This document shows positions 55,257 to 64,000 of a stretch of 64,000 bases of DNA, piece after piece (the first letter of the stretch is position 1; every line of letters begins with the position of its first letter). Below the pieces are notes generated by a model. That model ran no database searches, was not told where the DNA came from, and worked only from the letters and a program-made list of their open reading frames with translations. The DNA is from Nocardioides sp. Root682 (GTDB taxonomy: Bacteria > Actinomycetota > Actinomycetes > Propionibacteriales > Nocardioidaceae): contig NZ_LMHJ01000001.1 of NCBI RefSeq assembly GCF_001427795.1, positions 171,773-235,772 of the forward strand, written 5' to 3'. A program made the position numbers and the translations under genes.

Positions 55257-58200
55257 GTGGCCACCGCCCTGCGTCGCCCGGTGCGTTGTTCGCGGGGCGG
55301 CCGGACCGGTGCGTCGAGCACGACGCCGGCCAGCACCCCGACGGCCAGCGCTGCGCACAGGTCGGCGGCGCCCGCGACGAACGCGGGACCGTCCAGCGCG
55401 TCCAGCGTGCCCGAGCCGATGAGGAGCACTGCAGCGCAGGTCGCGGTCAGCTGCCGGCGGGGCAGCAGGCACCCCGCTGCGAGACCGAGCGCGGCGACCG
55501 GCCCCAGGAACAGCAGGGTCAGGACGAGCGCCGCGATCGCCCAGGTGCGGCCGGGCGGGCCCGTGGCCGGCCACTCGAGTGGCTCCGGGGCGACGTCGCG
55601 GCCGCGGCGACCGAACAGCAGCAGGAGCAGGCTGACGAAGCCGCCGATCAGCAGGAGCCCGCTCACCGCGAGCCCGACCGGGAGGACGACGTCGTAGGCC
55701 CGCTCGGGGGTGTAGCGCAGCTGGACGGTCGTCTCGTCGCCGGCAGGCAGCAACCAGCCCTGCTGCCAGCCGTCCACGTGCATCGGAGTCAGCGCGCGTC
55801 CGTCGACCTCGGCACGCCAGCCCGTGTTGAAGTTCTCCGGGAGGTACAGCAGGGACTCCGGGCCACCGGCGACCGAGAGAGTGCGCTCGCTGCTCCCCCA
55901 CTGCTCGATCCGCACCCGCCGGGTGGCGGCCGACGCACTCTTCGCCTGTTCGGGGACCAGGGCGAGGTCGAGCATCTCGAATTCGGCATTGGGCGTCGCG
56001 ACCAGCCGGTGCTCACCCGCGGTCAGGTTCACGGTGGGCGAGTCGCCGTCCACCCCATCCGGGTCGTCGACGTCGCAGGCCTCGAACGAGAGCGGAGTGC
56101 CGTTCACGATGTCGGCCATGGTCCCGGAGACGCGCGTGGGGAGGTCCCGTCCGTCGACCCGAAGCGTCGGACCGAAGCCGCAGACCGCTCCGGTCGATGT
56201 CTGGGCGAAGAAGGGCCGGGTGACGTCAGCGCCTCGCAGCTGGATCTCGGGCACCACGACGTGCCCGGATCCCGGGGCCTTCTCGAAGCGCACCTGGAGC
56301 CTGCGCGTGCGCACGGGCTCGATCGCGACGAAGTCGTCGTTGCCCAGCGACACCCGTTGCTCGGCGTCGCCGGTCCCGACGACCGCAGCCACGGGGGCGT
56401 GGCTGGTGCCGCCCGTCCGCACCGCGAGACCGGTGATCGTGCGGGGTTCGGGCCACTCGAACACCAGGGTCGGATAGAGGTCGGTGTCGTCGGACACCCA
56501 CGCCGTGGTGGGTTGACCGTCGTAGGCGAATCGCCCGGCGACCCTGGGGTCCTGGCCGAAGGCGGACGTCGCCGTGACCGACAGCGCCCGCTCGAGCGGG
56601 TCGAGCAGACGCGCCGCTTCCGGAGTCCCACGCGCCACCACGTGCCCGGACAGGCGCACCTGCTGACGGGCATCGGTGGCGAACGTCCGGTCCAGACCGC
56701 CCTCCTCCTCAGCCGTTCGCACCCGCGCGACGTCGCAGTCCGGCGCGGTGAGCGCGATGTTGCAGGCCCGCCGTCCGGGCGTCACCGCGAACTGCAGCGG
56801 AGCGCCGTACGACGCCGACCGCGGCAGCACCGCCGTACGGTGGGGACGGAGTCCGTCGACCTCGACCTCGCGCAGCCCGACGCGGGCGGAGCGCGCATCC
56901 GTCGCAGCCTCAACGACGCGGACCTCGACATCGGCCACCACGCTGTCGTCCAGGTCGACCACCACCGGCTGCCCGCTCGGCGGCACCTCGGCGCGCACCC
57001 GCTGGTCGCCGGCGATCACCTCGATCGTGCGGATCGGAACGATCTGGGGGTCATCGGCGACCGGCGTGACCGTCACCCGTCGTACCGCTCGCGGAGCGTC
57101 GAACCGGAGGCGCAGCCACTGTTCGTCCGCTGCGCCGACGATCGAGCTCACCCACTGCGTGTCCAGATTGCCGTCGATCGCGGCGTACGGCGCCGACTGG
57201 AGCGTCACGGGGCCGTAGTTGTCGGCGTACCCCTGGGAGGTCGACGCGATGACGGACCTGAGGCCGTCGTACTTCGCGACGACCCGGTCGCGCCCCGGCC
57301 CCGCCGGGAAGTCGTGGACGGCCCGGACGAGGCGCCAGGGCTCGTCCTGCGTCATCAGGGCCGAGATGCCCTCGTCGTTGTTCCCGAACGCCCGCTCCCG
57401 GAGCTGGTTGCTGTCCGTCACCACGTTGGCGGGAGCCTCCCACCCCGGCTCGCCCTCCAGCACCGTCGGGCGCCGGGGGTTGACGAGCCCGGCAGCCTGC
57501 AGTCCGAGCACGCTCTCGGGCGCGCCGCGGACCGTCGCGACGTCATTCGTCGGGACCGCCCGCACGGCCGGGAGGTGTTCGGGCACCTCGAAGACCTCGA
57601 CGGCCGACTCACCGCTGCCTGCACTGCCGAAGCCCGCGACCCGCTCGAGGCCGGCCCTGGCGAGCGAGACCGCGGCACCGCCGGGGTGCGGTGAGCGGGT
57701 GTTCGTCCGCAGCAGGTCGCGGCGCAGTACGACGTACCGGATCCCGGCACGCGCCAGCTGCCCGACCAGCGCCTCCGTCGCCCGGCCCGTGACGATGACC
57801 TGGTCGAGCGCGGAGAGGTAACGGATCGACTCGCCCGGGATCAGCGGGACCTGGCTCCGGGTCACGGTGCTCGTGCCGCCGAGGACCACCAGCGGCTCGT
57901 CGATCGTCCAGCCCCAGTCCTGCAGGGCGAAGCTCGATCCGGGCACGACGAGTGCCCGACTGGCGGGACCCACCTCGTTCGAGTCCTCGTCCCTGAGGAA
58001 GTGGCGCGCCTGCTGCCAGGGCGTGGAGATCGCGTCCCAACCAGGCGTTCGCGTGTCATTGGCGAGGTAGGGCTGGCCGAGCACCACGACGAGGAGCAAC
58101 GGGGAGAGCAGCAAGGGGCCACGCGCCGGCTCGAGTCGGGGCCGCCAGGCAACCAGCCGCTCGACACCCCACGCGGCGGCGCAGCCGAAGCCGAGCGCCA

Positions 58201-59320
58201 ACGGGAGTCGGACGAGCGGATCGATCTTGTGGACGTTGCGGAAGATCTGGAGCGAGCCGTCGAGCAGGGACCGCATCAGCTCCGCCGACGGCGCGCCCGC
58301 AACGCCTCCGTGGGCGACCGTGATGCAGGCGAGTCCGAGCACCGCCGCGAACATCAGTGGGCGCCTGATGTCGCCACGCACCTGGGTCAGTCCGGCGAGC
58401 CCGATGGCTGCGACGACGGCCGCCACGACGATCAGCAACGGCTCGGTCGTCAGCCGGTACAGGGCCGGCCACCACGGCTGGCCCCCGGACAACAGGTAGC
58501 CGAGCCACGAGGAGTCACCGCGGGCCGCCTCGGACCACCCGATGAGCGAGGTGGTGTCGCCAGCGCTCTCGACGTACTCGTAGAACGGTGGGGTGTAGCG
58601 CGCCAGCAGCAACAGGGGCAGCGCCCACCACAGGCACGCAGCACCGACGGCAGCGAACCACCCGACCACGAAGCGTCGGCCGGTCAGCCCGTGGCGGAGG
58701 CCCCACAGGACCAGGATCACGGCCAGGGGCAGGCATGCGGCCGTCTCGACGGCGTTGACGCCGCCCATGCAGACGACGGCAGCGCCGCTGAGCAGTGCGG
58801 TCGGCCACGGGCCCAGCCGACCACGCAGGTGGAGCACCACGGGCAGCACCAGCCAGGGCATCACGGCGCCGGGCAACGATTCCGCGGTCTGGACGGAGAC
58901 CGTGCCGAGCAGGCGCGGCGAGAAGGCGAACACGGTCCCGGCCAGCAGTGCCGGCAGGTCCGACATCCCGATCGCGCGGGCGACCCGGCGGGCCCCTTCG
59001 CAGGCGACGACCAGGATCAGCGCGGACCAGAGCCGCTGGCTGATCCAGTCAGGCATGCCGAGCAGGTCGGTGAGCACGAACCAGGTGCCCTGCGGGAAGA
59101 GGTAGCCGTACGCCTGGTTCTGGAACTCGCCGAAGTTCGACTCGGGGTGCCACAACGTGAACGCACCGGACAGGAAGTCGCCCGGGCGCTGGGTCAGCTC
59201 GGCCCGGGTGTCGTAGGTCGTCGAACCGGGCTGCTGCAGCAGCATGAAGAAGGTGATGACGACATAGAGCACGCTCACCACAGCGGCTCCCCTGACCGAC
59301 TGTTCCGGCCTCTCCCTCAT
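55253..59320 (-). CDS. AftD-like alpha-(1-3)-arabinofuranosyltransferase (DUF3367/GT-C)
   Basis: A giant membrane glycosyltransferase, 1355 residues. The first 420 hold about eleven to twelve helices. The first outer loop (YDTRAELTQRPGDFLSGAFTLW) contains the GT-C acids, and FNQ-like FQNQAYGYLFPQGTWF is the DUF3367 signature. A huge outer region (about 430-1240) has discoidin/CBM-like beta-sandwiches (YAAIDGNLDTQWVSS, then FAYDGQPTTAWVSD). Two or more helices end the protein. Mycobacterial AftD adds branching arabinose to arabinogalactan and lipoarabinomannan from decaprenyl-phospho-arabinose. GGAGGAGGTGGG lies right before the ATG at 59320. Confidence 0.9.
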   Translation of the reverse strand: MRERPEQSVRGAAVVSVLYVVITFFMLLQQPGSTTYDTRAELTQRPGDFLSGAFTLWHPESNFGEFQNQAYGYLFPQGTWFVLTDLLGMPDWISQRLWSALILVVACEGARRVARAIGMSDLPALLAGTVFAFSPRLLGTVSVQTAESLPGAVMPWLVLPVVLHLRGRLGPWPTALLSGAAVVCMGGVNAVETAACLPLAVILVLWGLRHGLTGRRFVVGWFAAVGAACLWWALPLLLLARYTPPFYEYVESAGDTTSLIGWSEAARGDSSWLGYLLSGGQPWWPALYRLTTEPLLIVVAAVVAAIGLAGLTQVRGDIRRPLMFAAVLGLACITVAHGGVAGAPSAELMRSLLDGSLQIFRNVHKIDPLVRLPLALGFGCAAAWGVERLVAWRPRLEPARGPLLLSPLLLVVVLGQPYLANDTRTPGWDAISTPWQQARHFLRDEDSNEVGPASRALVVPGSSFALQDWGWTIDEPLVVLGGTSTVTRSQVPLIPGESIRYLSALDQVIVTGRATEALVGQLARAGIRYVVLRRDLLRTNTRSPHPGGAAVSLARAGLERVAGFGSAGSGESAVEVFEVPEHLPAVRAVPTNDVATVRGAPESVLGLQAAGLVNPRRPTVLEGEPGWEAPANVVTDSNQLRERAFGNNDEGISALMTQDEPWRLVRAVHDFPAGPGRDRVVAKYDGLRSVIASTSQGYADNYGPVTLQSAPYAAIDGNLDTQWVSSIVGAADEQWLRLRFDAPRAVRRVTVTPVADDPQIVPIRTIEVIAGDQRVRAEVPPSGQPVVVDLDDSVVADVEVRVVEAATDARSARVGLREVEVDGLRPHRTAVLPRSASYGAPLQFAVTPGRRACNIALTAPDCDVARVRTAEEEGGLDRTFATDARQQVRLSGHVVARGTPEAARLLDPLERALSVTATSAFGQDPRVAGRFAYDGQPTTAWVSDDTDLYPTLVFEWPEPRTITGLAVRTGGTSHAPVAAVVGTGDAEQRVSLGNDDFVAIEPVRTRRLQVRFEKAPGSGHVVVPEIQLRGADVTRPFFAQTSTGAVCGFGPTLRVDGRDLPTRVSGTMADIVNGTPLSFEACDVDDPDGVDGDSPTVNLTAGEHRLVATPNAEFEMLDLALVPEQAKSASAATRRVRIEQWGSSERTLSVAGGPESLLYLPENFNTGWRAEVDGRALTPMHVDGWQQGWLLPAGDETTVQLRYTPERAYDVVLPVGLAVSGLLLIGGFVSLLLLLFGRRGRDVAPEPLEWPATGPPGRTWAIAALVLTLLFLGPVAALGLAAGCLLPRRQLTATCAAVLLIGSGTLDALDGPAFVAGAADLCAALAVGVLAGVVLDAPVRPPREQRTGRRRAVAT

Positions 59321-59393
59321 CCCACCTCCTCCGTGGCGGAAGTCACTGTATGCGGGCTGGGGTGCTGCTTCTCGGCAAGGGCGGGCCAAGCCC

Positions 59394-59399
59394 TAATCT
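59394..59399 (+). promoter_or_regulatory. -10 box of the flippase gene (leaderless)
   Basis: TAATCT followed by six bases and the GTG at 59406. Confidence 0.55.
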
Positions 59400-59405
59400 G
59401 CTCAG

Positions 59406-60656
59406 GTGACGACTACCGCCGAGGTCTCGGGCTCTCGACTGGGCCGACTGCTCCGCAGCACCGCGGGCATCGCGATCGCGATGGCCGTGATGAACGTCGG
59501 CACCTACGCCTTCCAGATGGTGGCCGCCCGCATGCTCGGCCCGAGTCAGTACGGCGCCGTCGCCAGCATGATGGCGCTGCTGATGGTGCTGTCGGTGGTC
59601 CAGCTCGGCCTGCAGGCCACCGCGGCACGCCGGATCTCCGCGGAGCCCGACGACGTCGGCGCGATCGAGCACACGGTGCTGCTCACGACGTGGCGCGCGG
59701 CCGGCATCCTCGGCGTGCTGGCCGTGGCTGCGTCCCCCGCGGCCTGGCACCTGCTGCGCCTCGACGGCCTGTGGCCAGCCATCCTGCTCGGCCTCTGCGT
59801 CATCCCGGTCACCGTGATGGGAGGACAGGCCGGCGTGCTCCAGGGCGAGCGCCGCTGGCTCCCGCTGAGCCTGGTGTACCTCTGCGCCGGCGTACCTCGC
59901 TTCGTCCTCGGTGGCGCCTTCATGCTGGTGTCCCCCACCGAGACCAGCGCGATGCTCGGTGTCCTGGTGGCGTCGTGGGTCCCCGTCGCGGTCGGGTCCT
60001 GGGCGCTGCGGCACCGCCCCGACGACGACATCGACCACCACGACACCCACGTACGACGCGACGTGCTGCGGGAGACGCTCGGCAGCTCGGTCGCGCTGCT
60101 GGCCTTCGTGGCCCTCTCCAACCTCGACGTGGTGGTCGCCCGCAGCATGCTCGACGAGCACGATGCAGGCCTGTACGCCGGCGGCCTGATCGTGACCAAG
60201 GCCGTGCTCTTCCTGCCCCAGTTCGCGGTGGTGATCCTGTTCCCGTCGATGTCGACCGCGCACGAGAGCCGCGGCGCGGTGCTCAAGGGACTCGCGTTCC
60301 TGACCGGCCTGGGCGCGGCGGGCGCCGTGGCGACCTACCTGCTCTCGAGCCTGGCCCTGGTCTTCATCGGCGGCGACGACTACGCCGCCGTGCAGGACAA
60401 GCTGTGGCTCTTCGCCGTCCTCGGCGGACTGCTCTCGGTGCTCCAGCTGCTGGTCTACGCCGGCCTCGCCAAGCGTGGGCGCGCGACGAAGTACCTCATC
60501 GCCGCTGGCGTCGCCGCCCTCGTCGGGTTCGGTTCGACCGCCGACAGCGTCACCGCGCTGGCCGTCACCGTCGCTGTCGTCGACGCGTCCGTGGTCGCCC
60601 TGCTCGCAGTGCTCCAGGTGTTCCGGCACAAGCGCGAGGCAGCGCCAAGCAATTAG
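59406..60656 (+). CDS. Polysaccharide/oligosaccharide flippase (Wzx/MOP superfamily)
   Basis: A 416-residue membrane protein with about twelve helices. The N-terminal pattern IAIAMAVMNVGTYAFQMVAARMLGPSQYGAVASMMALLMVLS is the classic Wzx/polysaccharide-biosynthesis signature. The LSNLDVVVARSMLDEHDAGLYAGGLIVTKAVLFLPQF stretch in the second half matches the same family. It would move lipid-linked glycans across the cytoplasmic membrane. It is divergent from the AftD-like gene with an 85-base gap and overlaps polA by four bases at its 3-prime end. Confidence 0.92.
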   Translation: MTTTAEVSGSRLGRLLRSTAGIAIAMAVMNVGTYAFQMVAARMLGPSQYGAVASMMALLMVLSVVQLGLQATAARRISAEPDDVGAIEHTVLLTTWRAAGILGVLAVAASPAAWHLLRLDGLWPAILLGLCVIPVTVMGGQAGVLQGERRWLPLSLVYLCAGVPRFVLGGAFMLVSPTETSAMLGVLVASWVPVAVGSWALRHRPDDDIDHHDTHVRRDVLRETLGSSVALLAFVALSNLDVVVARSMLDEHDAGLYAGGLIVTKAVLFLPQFAVVILFPSMSTAHESRGAVLKGLAFLTGLGAAGAVATYLLSSLALVFIGGDDYAAVQDKLWLFAVLGGLLSVLQLLVYAGLAKRGRATKYLIAAGVAALVGFGSTADSVTALAVTVAVVDASVVALLAVLQVFRHKREAAPSN

Positions 60657-63349
60657 TGCGCGGCTTCGTGCCAGGAACGTCCCGTACCGACGGACACGTC
60701 CAGCGGGACGGTGAGCTCGGCCGCGCCGCCCATCTGCGCGCGGACCAGCGCGTCCAGGGTCTCGCGCTCCCCCTCCGCGACCTCGAACACGAGCTCGTCG
60801 TGGACCTGCAGCAGCATCCGTGACTTCAGTCCGGCATCGGCGATGGCCTGCTGGGTGCGCAGCATCGCCACCTTGATCAGGTCGGCCGCCGAGCCCTGGA
60901 TCGGGGCGTTGAGGGCCATCCGCTCGGCGGACTCCCGCCGCATCCGGTTGTCGCTGGTCAGGTCCGGGAGGAAGCGCCGACGCCCCATGATCGTCTCGGT
61001 GAAACCGGTACGCCGAGCCTCCTCGACCACGCCCGCGAGGTAGTCGCGGATGCCACCGAAGGTCTCGAAGTAGTCGTCCATCAGGCCACGGGCCTCACCC
61101 GGCTCGATGCCCAGCTGTTGCGACAGCCCGAAGGCCGACAGCCCGTAGGCCAGGCCATAGTTCATCGCCTTGATCTTCGCGCGCATCTCGGGCGTGACGG
61201 CCTCGGGCGCGACCTCGAAGACACGTGAGGCCGTCGCAGCGTGGAAGTCATGGCCGGAGCGGAAGGCCTCGATCAGCAGCGCGTCCTCGGAGAGGTCGGC
61301 CATGATCCGCATCTCGATCTGGCTGTAGTCGGCAGTCATCAGGCACTCGTAGCCGGTGCCGACGACGAAGCCCTCGCGGATCCGGCGACCCTCCTCGGTG
61401 CGGACCGGGATGTTCTGCAGGTTCGGCTCGGTGCTGGACAGCCGGCCGGTGGCGGCGATCGTCTGGTGGAAGGTGGTGTGGATGCGCCCGTCGGGCTGGA
61501 CGGTCTTGAGCAGCCCCTCGATCGTCTGGCGCAGCCGGATCACCTCGCGGTGGCGCAGCAGGTGCAGCAGGAACGGGTGCGGGTTGGTGACCGCCAGCTT
61601 CTGCAGGGCATCGGCGTCGGTGGTGTAGCCCGTCTTGGTGCGCTTGGTCTTCGGCATCGCGAGCTGGTCGAAGAGGACCTCCTGCAGCTGCTTGGGCGAG
61701 CCGAGATTGATCTCGCGGCCGATGACGGCGTACGCCTCCTCGGCCTCCTTGCGGACCTCTTCGGCGAAGTGCTGCTCGAGGCCTTCGAGCTGCTCGATGT
61801 CGACCGCGATACCGGTCTGCTCCATCGCGGCGAGCACAGCCACCAGCGGCATCTCCACCTCGGTGAGCAGCCGCTCTCCCCCGGCTCGCTCGACCTCGTC
61901 GGCCAGCTCGGCCGACAGGTCGAGGGCGGCGCGGGCGTGGACCATCGCGCTGCGCGCCACTCCGCCCTGGCCGGACTCCTCCTCGAAGAGGACCCCCTGG
62001 TCGGCGTCGGTGCTCTGCTCGAGCTCGCGGTGGAGGTAGCGCAGGGTCAGGTCGGCCAGGTCGTAGGAACGCTGGTCGGGGGCGACGAGGTACGCCGCCA
62101 GCGCGGTGTCCTCGGCCACCCCGGCCAGCTGCCAGCCCTGCGCCGCCAGTGCAAGGCCCTGCCCCTTGGCGTCGTGGAGCACCTTCGGGCGAGCAGTGTC
62201 GGCGAGCCACGCCGCGACCGCCGCGTCATCAGCCGGCGTCAGCGCCTCGACGTCGACGTACGCCGCGCGGCCGTCGGCGAGCGCGAGTCCGAGCCCGTCG
62301 GCGCGGCCGGTGCCGCTGCCCCACGACCCGCGGACGTGCAGCCCCACGGTCTCCCCGGCCGCCGCATCCAGCCAGCCGGCGACCGCGTCGGGAGCGAGGG
62401 TCCCGCCGTCGAGCTCGACACCCGGCTCGACGACGACGTCCTCGGCCGGCGCGACCACGTCGAGGATCCGGGTCCGCAGCTCGCCCCGGATCTCGAGCTC
62501 GTCGAGGAGTGCCAGTGCTGCCGTGCGGTCCCACTCCTTGCGGACCAGGTCGTCGGTGGTGACTCCGAGGTCCAGGTCACGCACGAGCGCGTTGAGGCTG
62601 CGGTTGCGGATGACGTCACCGATGTGTTCGCGGAACGCCTCGCCCTTCTTGCCCGTGATCTTGTCGGCCTCGGCGATCACGTTGTCGAGGCCGTCGTAGG
62701 TGTTGATCCACTTGGCGGCGAAACCCGCACCGACACCGGGCACGCCGGGCAGGTTGTCGGAGACCTCGCCGACGATCGCGGCCAGCTCGGGGTAGCGGTG
62801 CGGAGGGACGCCGTACTTGGCCTCGACTGCGGCCGGTGTCATCCGGGCCAGGTCGGACACGCCACGCATCGGGTAGAGCACCGTCGACCGGTCGGTCACC
62901 AGCTGCAGCGAGTCGCGGTCGCCGGTCAGGATCAGGACGTCGAGGTCGCTGTCGGCCAGGGTCTGGGTGACCAGGGTGGCGATCAGGTCGTCGGCCTCGA
63001 AACCGTCGAGCTTGAGGAACGGGATCGAGAACGTCGTCAGCATCTGCTCGATCAGCGAGAGCTGGCTGCGGAACTCGTCGGGCGTCTTGTTGCGCTTGGC
63101 CTTGTACTCGGAGTACTGCTCCAGCCGGAACGTCTGGCGGGAGACGTCGAACGCCACCGCCACGTGGGTCGGCTGCTCGTCGCGCAACACGTTGACCAGC
63201 ATCGAGGTGAACCCGTAGACGGCATTGGTGTGCTGTCCGGTGGCGGTCGAGAAGTTCTCCACCGGCAGCGCGAAGAATGCGCGGTAGGCCAGCGAGTGGC
63301 CGTCGAGGAGGAGCAGGCGCGGACGACGCTGGGGGCTGGTCTCTGGCAC
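60653..63349 (-). CDS. polA: DNA polymerase I
   Basis: Repair and Okazaki-fragment polymerase of 898 residues. The 5-prime nuclease domain (1-300) has LLLLDGHSLAYRAFFALP, FDGFEADD-like KLDGFEADDLIATL and LILTGDRDSLQLV. The middle 3-prime exonuclease-like domain lacks the usual catalytic acids (IGLHV, no DxE), as in actinobacterial enzymes. The polymerase domain (about 480-898) has the motif A region MTADYSQIEMRIMADLS, the O-helix RAKIKAMNYGLAYGLSAFG and motif C LLQVHDELVFEV. The GTG at 63349 has a leaderless-type -10 box. Confidence 0.97.
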   Translation of the reverse strand: MPETSPQRRPRLLLLDGHSLAYRAFFALPVENFSTATGQHTNAVYGFTSMLVNVLRDEQPTHVAVAFDVSRQTFRLEQYSEYKAKRNKTPDEFRSQLSLIEQMLTTFSIPFLKLDGFEADDLIATLVTQTLADSDLDVLILTGDRDSLQLVTDRSTVLYPMRGVSDLARMTPAAVEAKYGVPPHRYPELAAIVGEVSDNLPGVPGVGAGFAAKWINTYDGLDNVIAEADKITGKKGEAFREHIGDVIRNRSLNALVRDLDLGVTTDDLVRKEWDRTAALALLDELEIRGELRTRILDVVAPAEDVVVEPGVELDGGTLAPDAVAGWLDAAAGETVGLHVRGSWGSGTGRADGLGLALADGRAAYVDVEALTPADDAAVAAWLADTARPKVLHDAKGQGLALAAQGWQLAGVAEDTALAAYLVAPDQRSYDLADLTLRYLHRELEQSTDADQGVLFEEESGQGGVARSAMVHARAALDLSAELADEVERAGGERLLTEVEMPLVAVLAAMEQTGIAVDIEQLEGLEQHFAEEVRKEAEEAYAVIGREINLGSPKQLQEVLFDQLAMPKTKRTKTGYTTDADALQKLAVTNPHPFLLHLLRHREVIRLRQTIEGLLKTVQPDGRIHTTFHQTIAATGRLSSTEPNLQNIPVRTEEGRRIREGFVVGTGYECLMTADYSQIEMRIMADLSEDALLIEAFRSGHDFHAATASRVFEVAPEAVTPEMRAKIKAMNYGLAYGLSAFGLSQQLGIEPGEARGLMDDYFETFGGIRDYLAGVVEEARRTGFTETIMGRRRFLPDLTSDNRMRRESAERMALNAPIQGSAADLIKVAMLRTQQAIADAGLKSRMLLQVHDELVFEVAEGERETLDALVRAQMGGAAELTVPLDVSVGTGRSWHEAAH

Positions 63350-63355
63350 CCGGCG

Positions 63356-63361
63356 ACTCTA
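63356..63361 (-). promoter_or_regulatory. -10 box of polA (leaderless)
   Basis: TAGAGT on the minus strand, six bases before the GTG at 63349. Confidence 0.55.
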
Positions 63362-63412
63362 CCGAGGTCGACCGACAGGCCGACCGACAGGCAGCGCCAC
63401 CGCCGCCCTCGA

Positions 63413-63418
63413 TATCGT
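63413..63418 (+). promoter_or_regulatory. -10 box of the thioesterase gene (leaderless)
   Basis: TATCGT followed by six bases and the ATG at 63425. The 75-base gap also holds the divergent polA start and two copies of CGACCGACAGGC. Confidence 0.55.
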
Positions 63419-63424
63419 CGGGCC

Positions 63425-63841
63425 ATGACGAGCAACGAGGAGATCGCCGCATTCATGCGCGAGAACATGGGCGCGCTCAACCTGCGCATGGGCGTCGAGC
63501 TCGTGGAGACCAGTCCCGAACGGGTCGTCGGCACCATGCCCGTCGAGGGCAACACCCAGCCCTACGGCCTGCTCCACGGCGGCGCCTCGGTGGTGCTCGC
63601 CGAGACCCTCGGGTCGGTCGCCGCGGCGCTCAACGCCGGGGAGGGCCGCTTCGCGGTCGGTACGGACATCAACGCCACCCACCACCGCTCGGCCCGTCAG
63701 GGCCTGGTCACCGGCGTCGCCACCCCGCTGCACCTGGGCCGGACCATGTCGAGCTTCGAGATCGTGATCACCGACGAGGACGGCAAGCGGGTGTGCACCT
63801 CCCGGATCACCTGCGCGCTGCTCGCACGCGACCCGTCGTAG
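63425..63841 (+). CDS. Hotdog-fold thioesterase (PaaI/YdiI type)
   Basis: Acyl-CoA thioesterase-like protein of 138 residues, one hotdog domain. The motif GNTQPYGLLHGGASVVLAETLGSVAA holds the His-Gly-Gly and the catalytic Glu of the 4HBT class. INATHHRSARQGLVTGVATPLHLGRTMSSFEI completes the fold. The usual substrate is an aromatic or short acyl-CoA; specificity is not readable. It has its own promoter box and is divergent from polA. Confidence 0.93.
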   Translation: MTSNEEIAAFMRENMGALNLRMGVELVETSPERVVGTMPVEGNTQPYGLLHGGASVVLAETLGSVAAALNAGEGRFAVGTDINATHHRSARQGLVTGVATPLHLGRTMSSFEIVITDEDGKRVCTSRITCALLARDPS

Positions 63842-63845
63842 CACG

Positions 63846-63867
63846 CTGGTCGGGCTTGTCGAGACCC
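63846..63867. repeat. Short interspersed repeat-like sequence
   Basis: CTGGTCGGGCTTGTCGAGAC in the gap between two convergent genes. I recall similar units, often near gene ends, in Nocardioides-type genomes. The family assignment is from memory. Confidence 0.4.
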
Positions 63868-63868
63868 G

Positions 63869-64000
63869 TCAGCCCTGTTCGGTTCCGGCGACGGCGAGCC
63901 GCTCGGCCCGTGACCGGCGCATCGAGCGTCGTGCCGCCAGGACCTTGCTGCGTCCCTCGATTCCGGGCTGCACCCGCTGGGGCGACAACCGGGCACGCAG
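63869..64000 (-). CDS. C-terminal fragment of an unknown protein, cut by the window edge
   Basis: The last 43 codons of a minus-strand gene. The tail is very basic (EGRSKVLAARRSMRRSRAERL) and ends VAGTEQG. Its codon third positions fit this genome, and its stop lies 27 bases from the convergent thioesterase stop. Too little is present to name a family. Confidence 0.5.
   Translation of the reverse strand: MRARLSPQRVQPGIEGRSKVLAARRSMRRSRAERLAVAGTEQG

Noticed and set aside
61241..63841. An 866-codon plus-strand frame ending as the thioesterase
   Set aside because: Only the last 139 codons are protein-like and have a promoter box; the rest is antisense to polA.

Overview
The window is high-GC DNA (around 70 percent by eye) from an actinobacterium. 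Nocardioidaceae, Nocardioides or a close relative, is the best fit. The signs are a SigB-type group 2 sigma factor, an AftD-like arabinofuranosyltransferase cluster, WS/DGAT-type acyltransferases, a 13E12/DUF222-HNH gene, a deazaflavin-dependent nitroreductase, GTG starts, and many genes with a TANNNT box exactly six or seven bases before the start codon (leaderless transcripts). The placement is inference; no rRNA or tRNA gene is present. 51 protein-coding loci are listed: two cut by the window edges, one broken.

Layout. 1-18.3 kb is ordinary chromosome: rhodanese, a GCS2-family ligase with a DUF4192 partner, an ECF sigma factor fused to a zinc finger, membrane segment and carbohydrate-binding-like domain, DNA polymerase IV, an oligopeptidase B-like protease, SigB behind a SigR/SigH-type promoter, CoaE, an acyl-CoA ligase, a secreted sugar-dehydrogenase-like protein with an SGNH hydrolase, and a WS/DGAT acyltransferase. 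18.4-38.7 kb is an accessory region of looser codon bias. It holds an orphan gene divergent from a 1570-residue exported protein (PD-(D/E)XK-like nuclease motif, VWF type D domain, five 106-residue repeats), two small genes, a Dyp peroxidase with a pilin-like tail, an XRE-ImmA two-gene module, a DUF2510-scramblase protein, several oxidoreductases with a MmyB-type regulator, a DUF480-VOC fusion, and a 13E12-type HNH gene broken by a 29-nt insertion. A direct repeat of about 158 bp lies after the giant gene and again after the XRE-ImmA module.

38.7-46.7 kb holds a TetR/SnoaL pair, a GlxA-type regulator facing a 39-residue membrane peptide, rpsA with its terminator, promoter and leader hairpin, a methyltransferase, and a secreted acidic thrombospondin type 3 repeat protein. 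46.7-60.7 kb is an envelope-glycan locus. A methyltransferase and a condensation-type acyltransferase converge on a seven-gene leftward block (AftD-like, two polytopic membrane proteins, a 43-residue peptide, GT2, GT4, DUF3068), with a flippase divergent from it. The window closes with polA, a hotdog thioesterase, and the end of a further gene.

The glycan genes fit together as follows: GT2 and GT4 would work on cytoplasmic lipid-linked precursors, the flippase would export them, and the polytopic enzymes would extend them outside. Several convergent gene ends share hairpins, some inside coding sequence, and several divergent pairs share dyads that look like operators.
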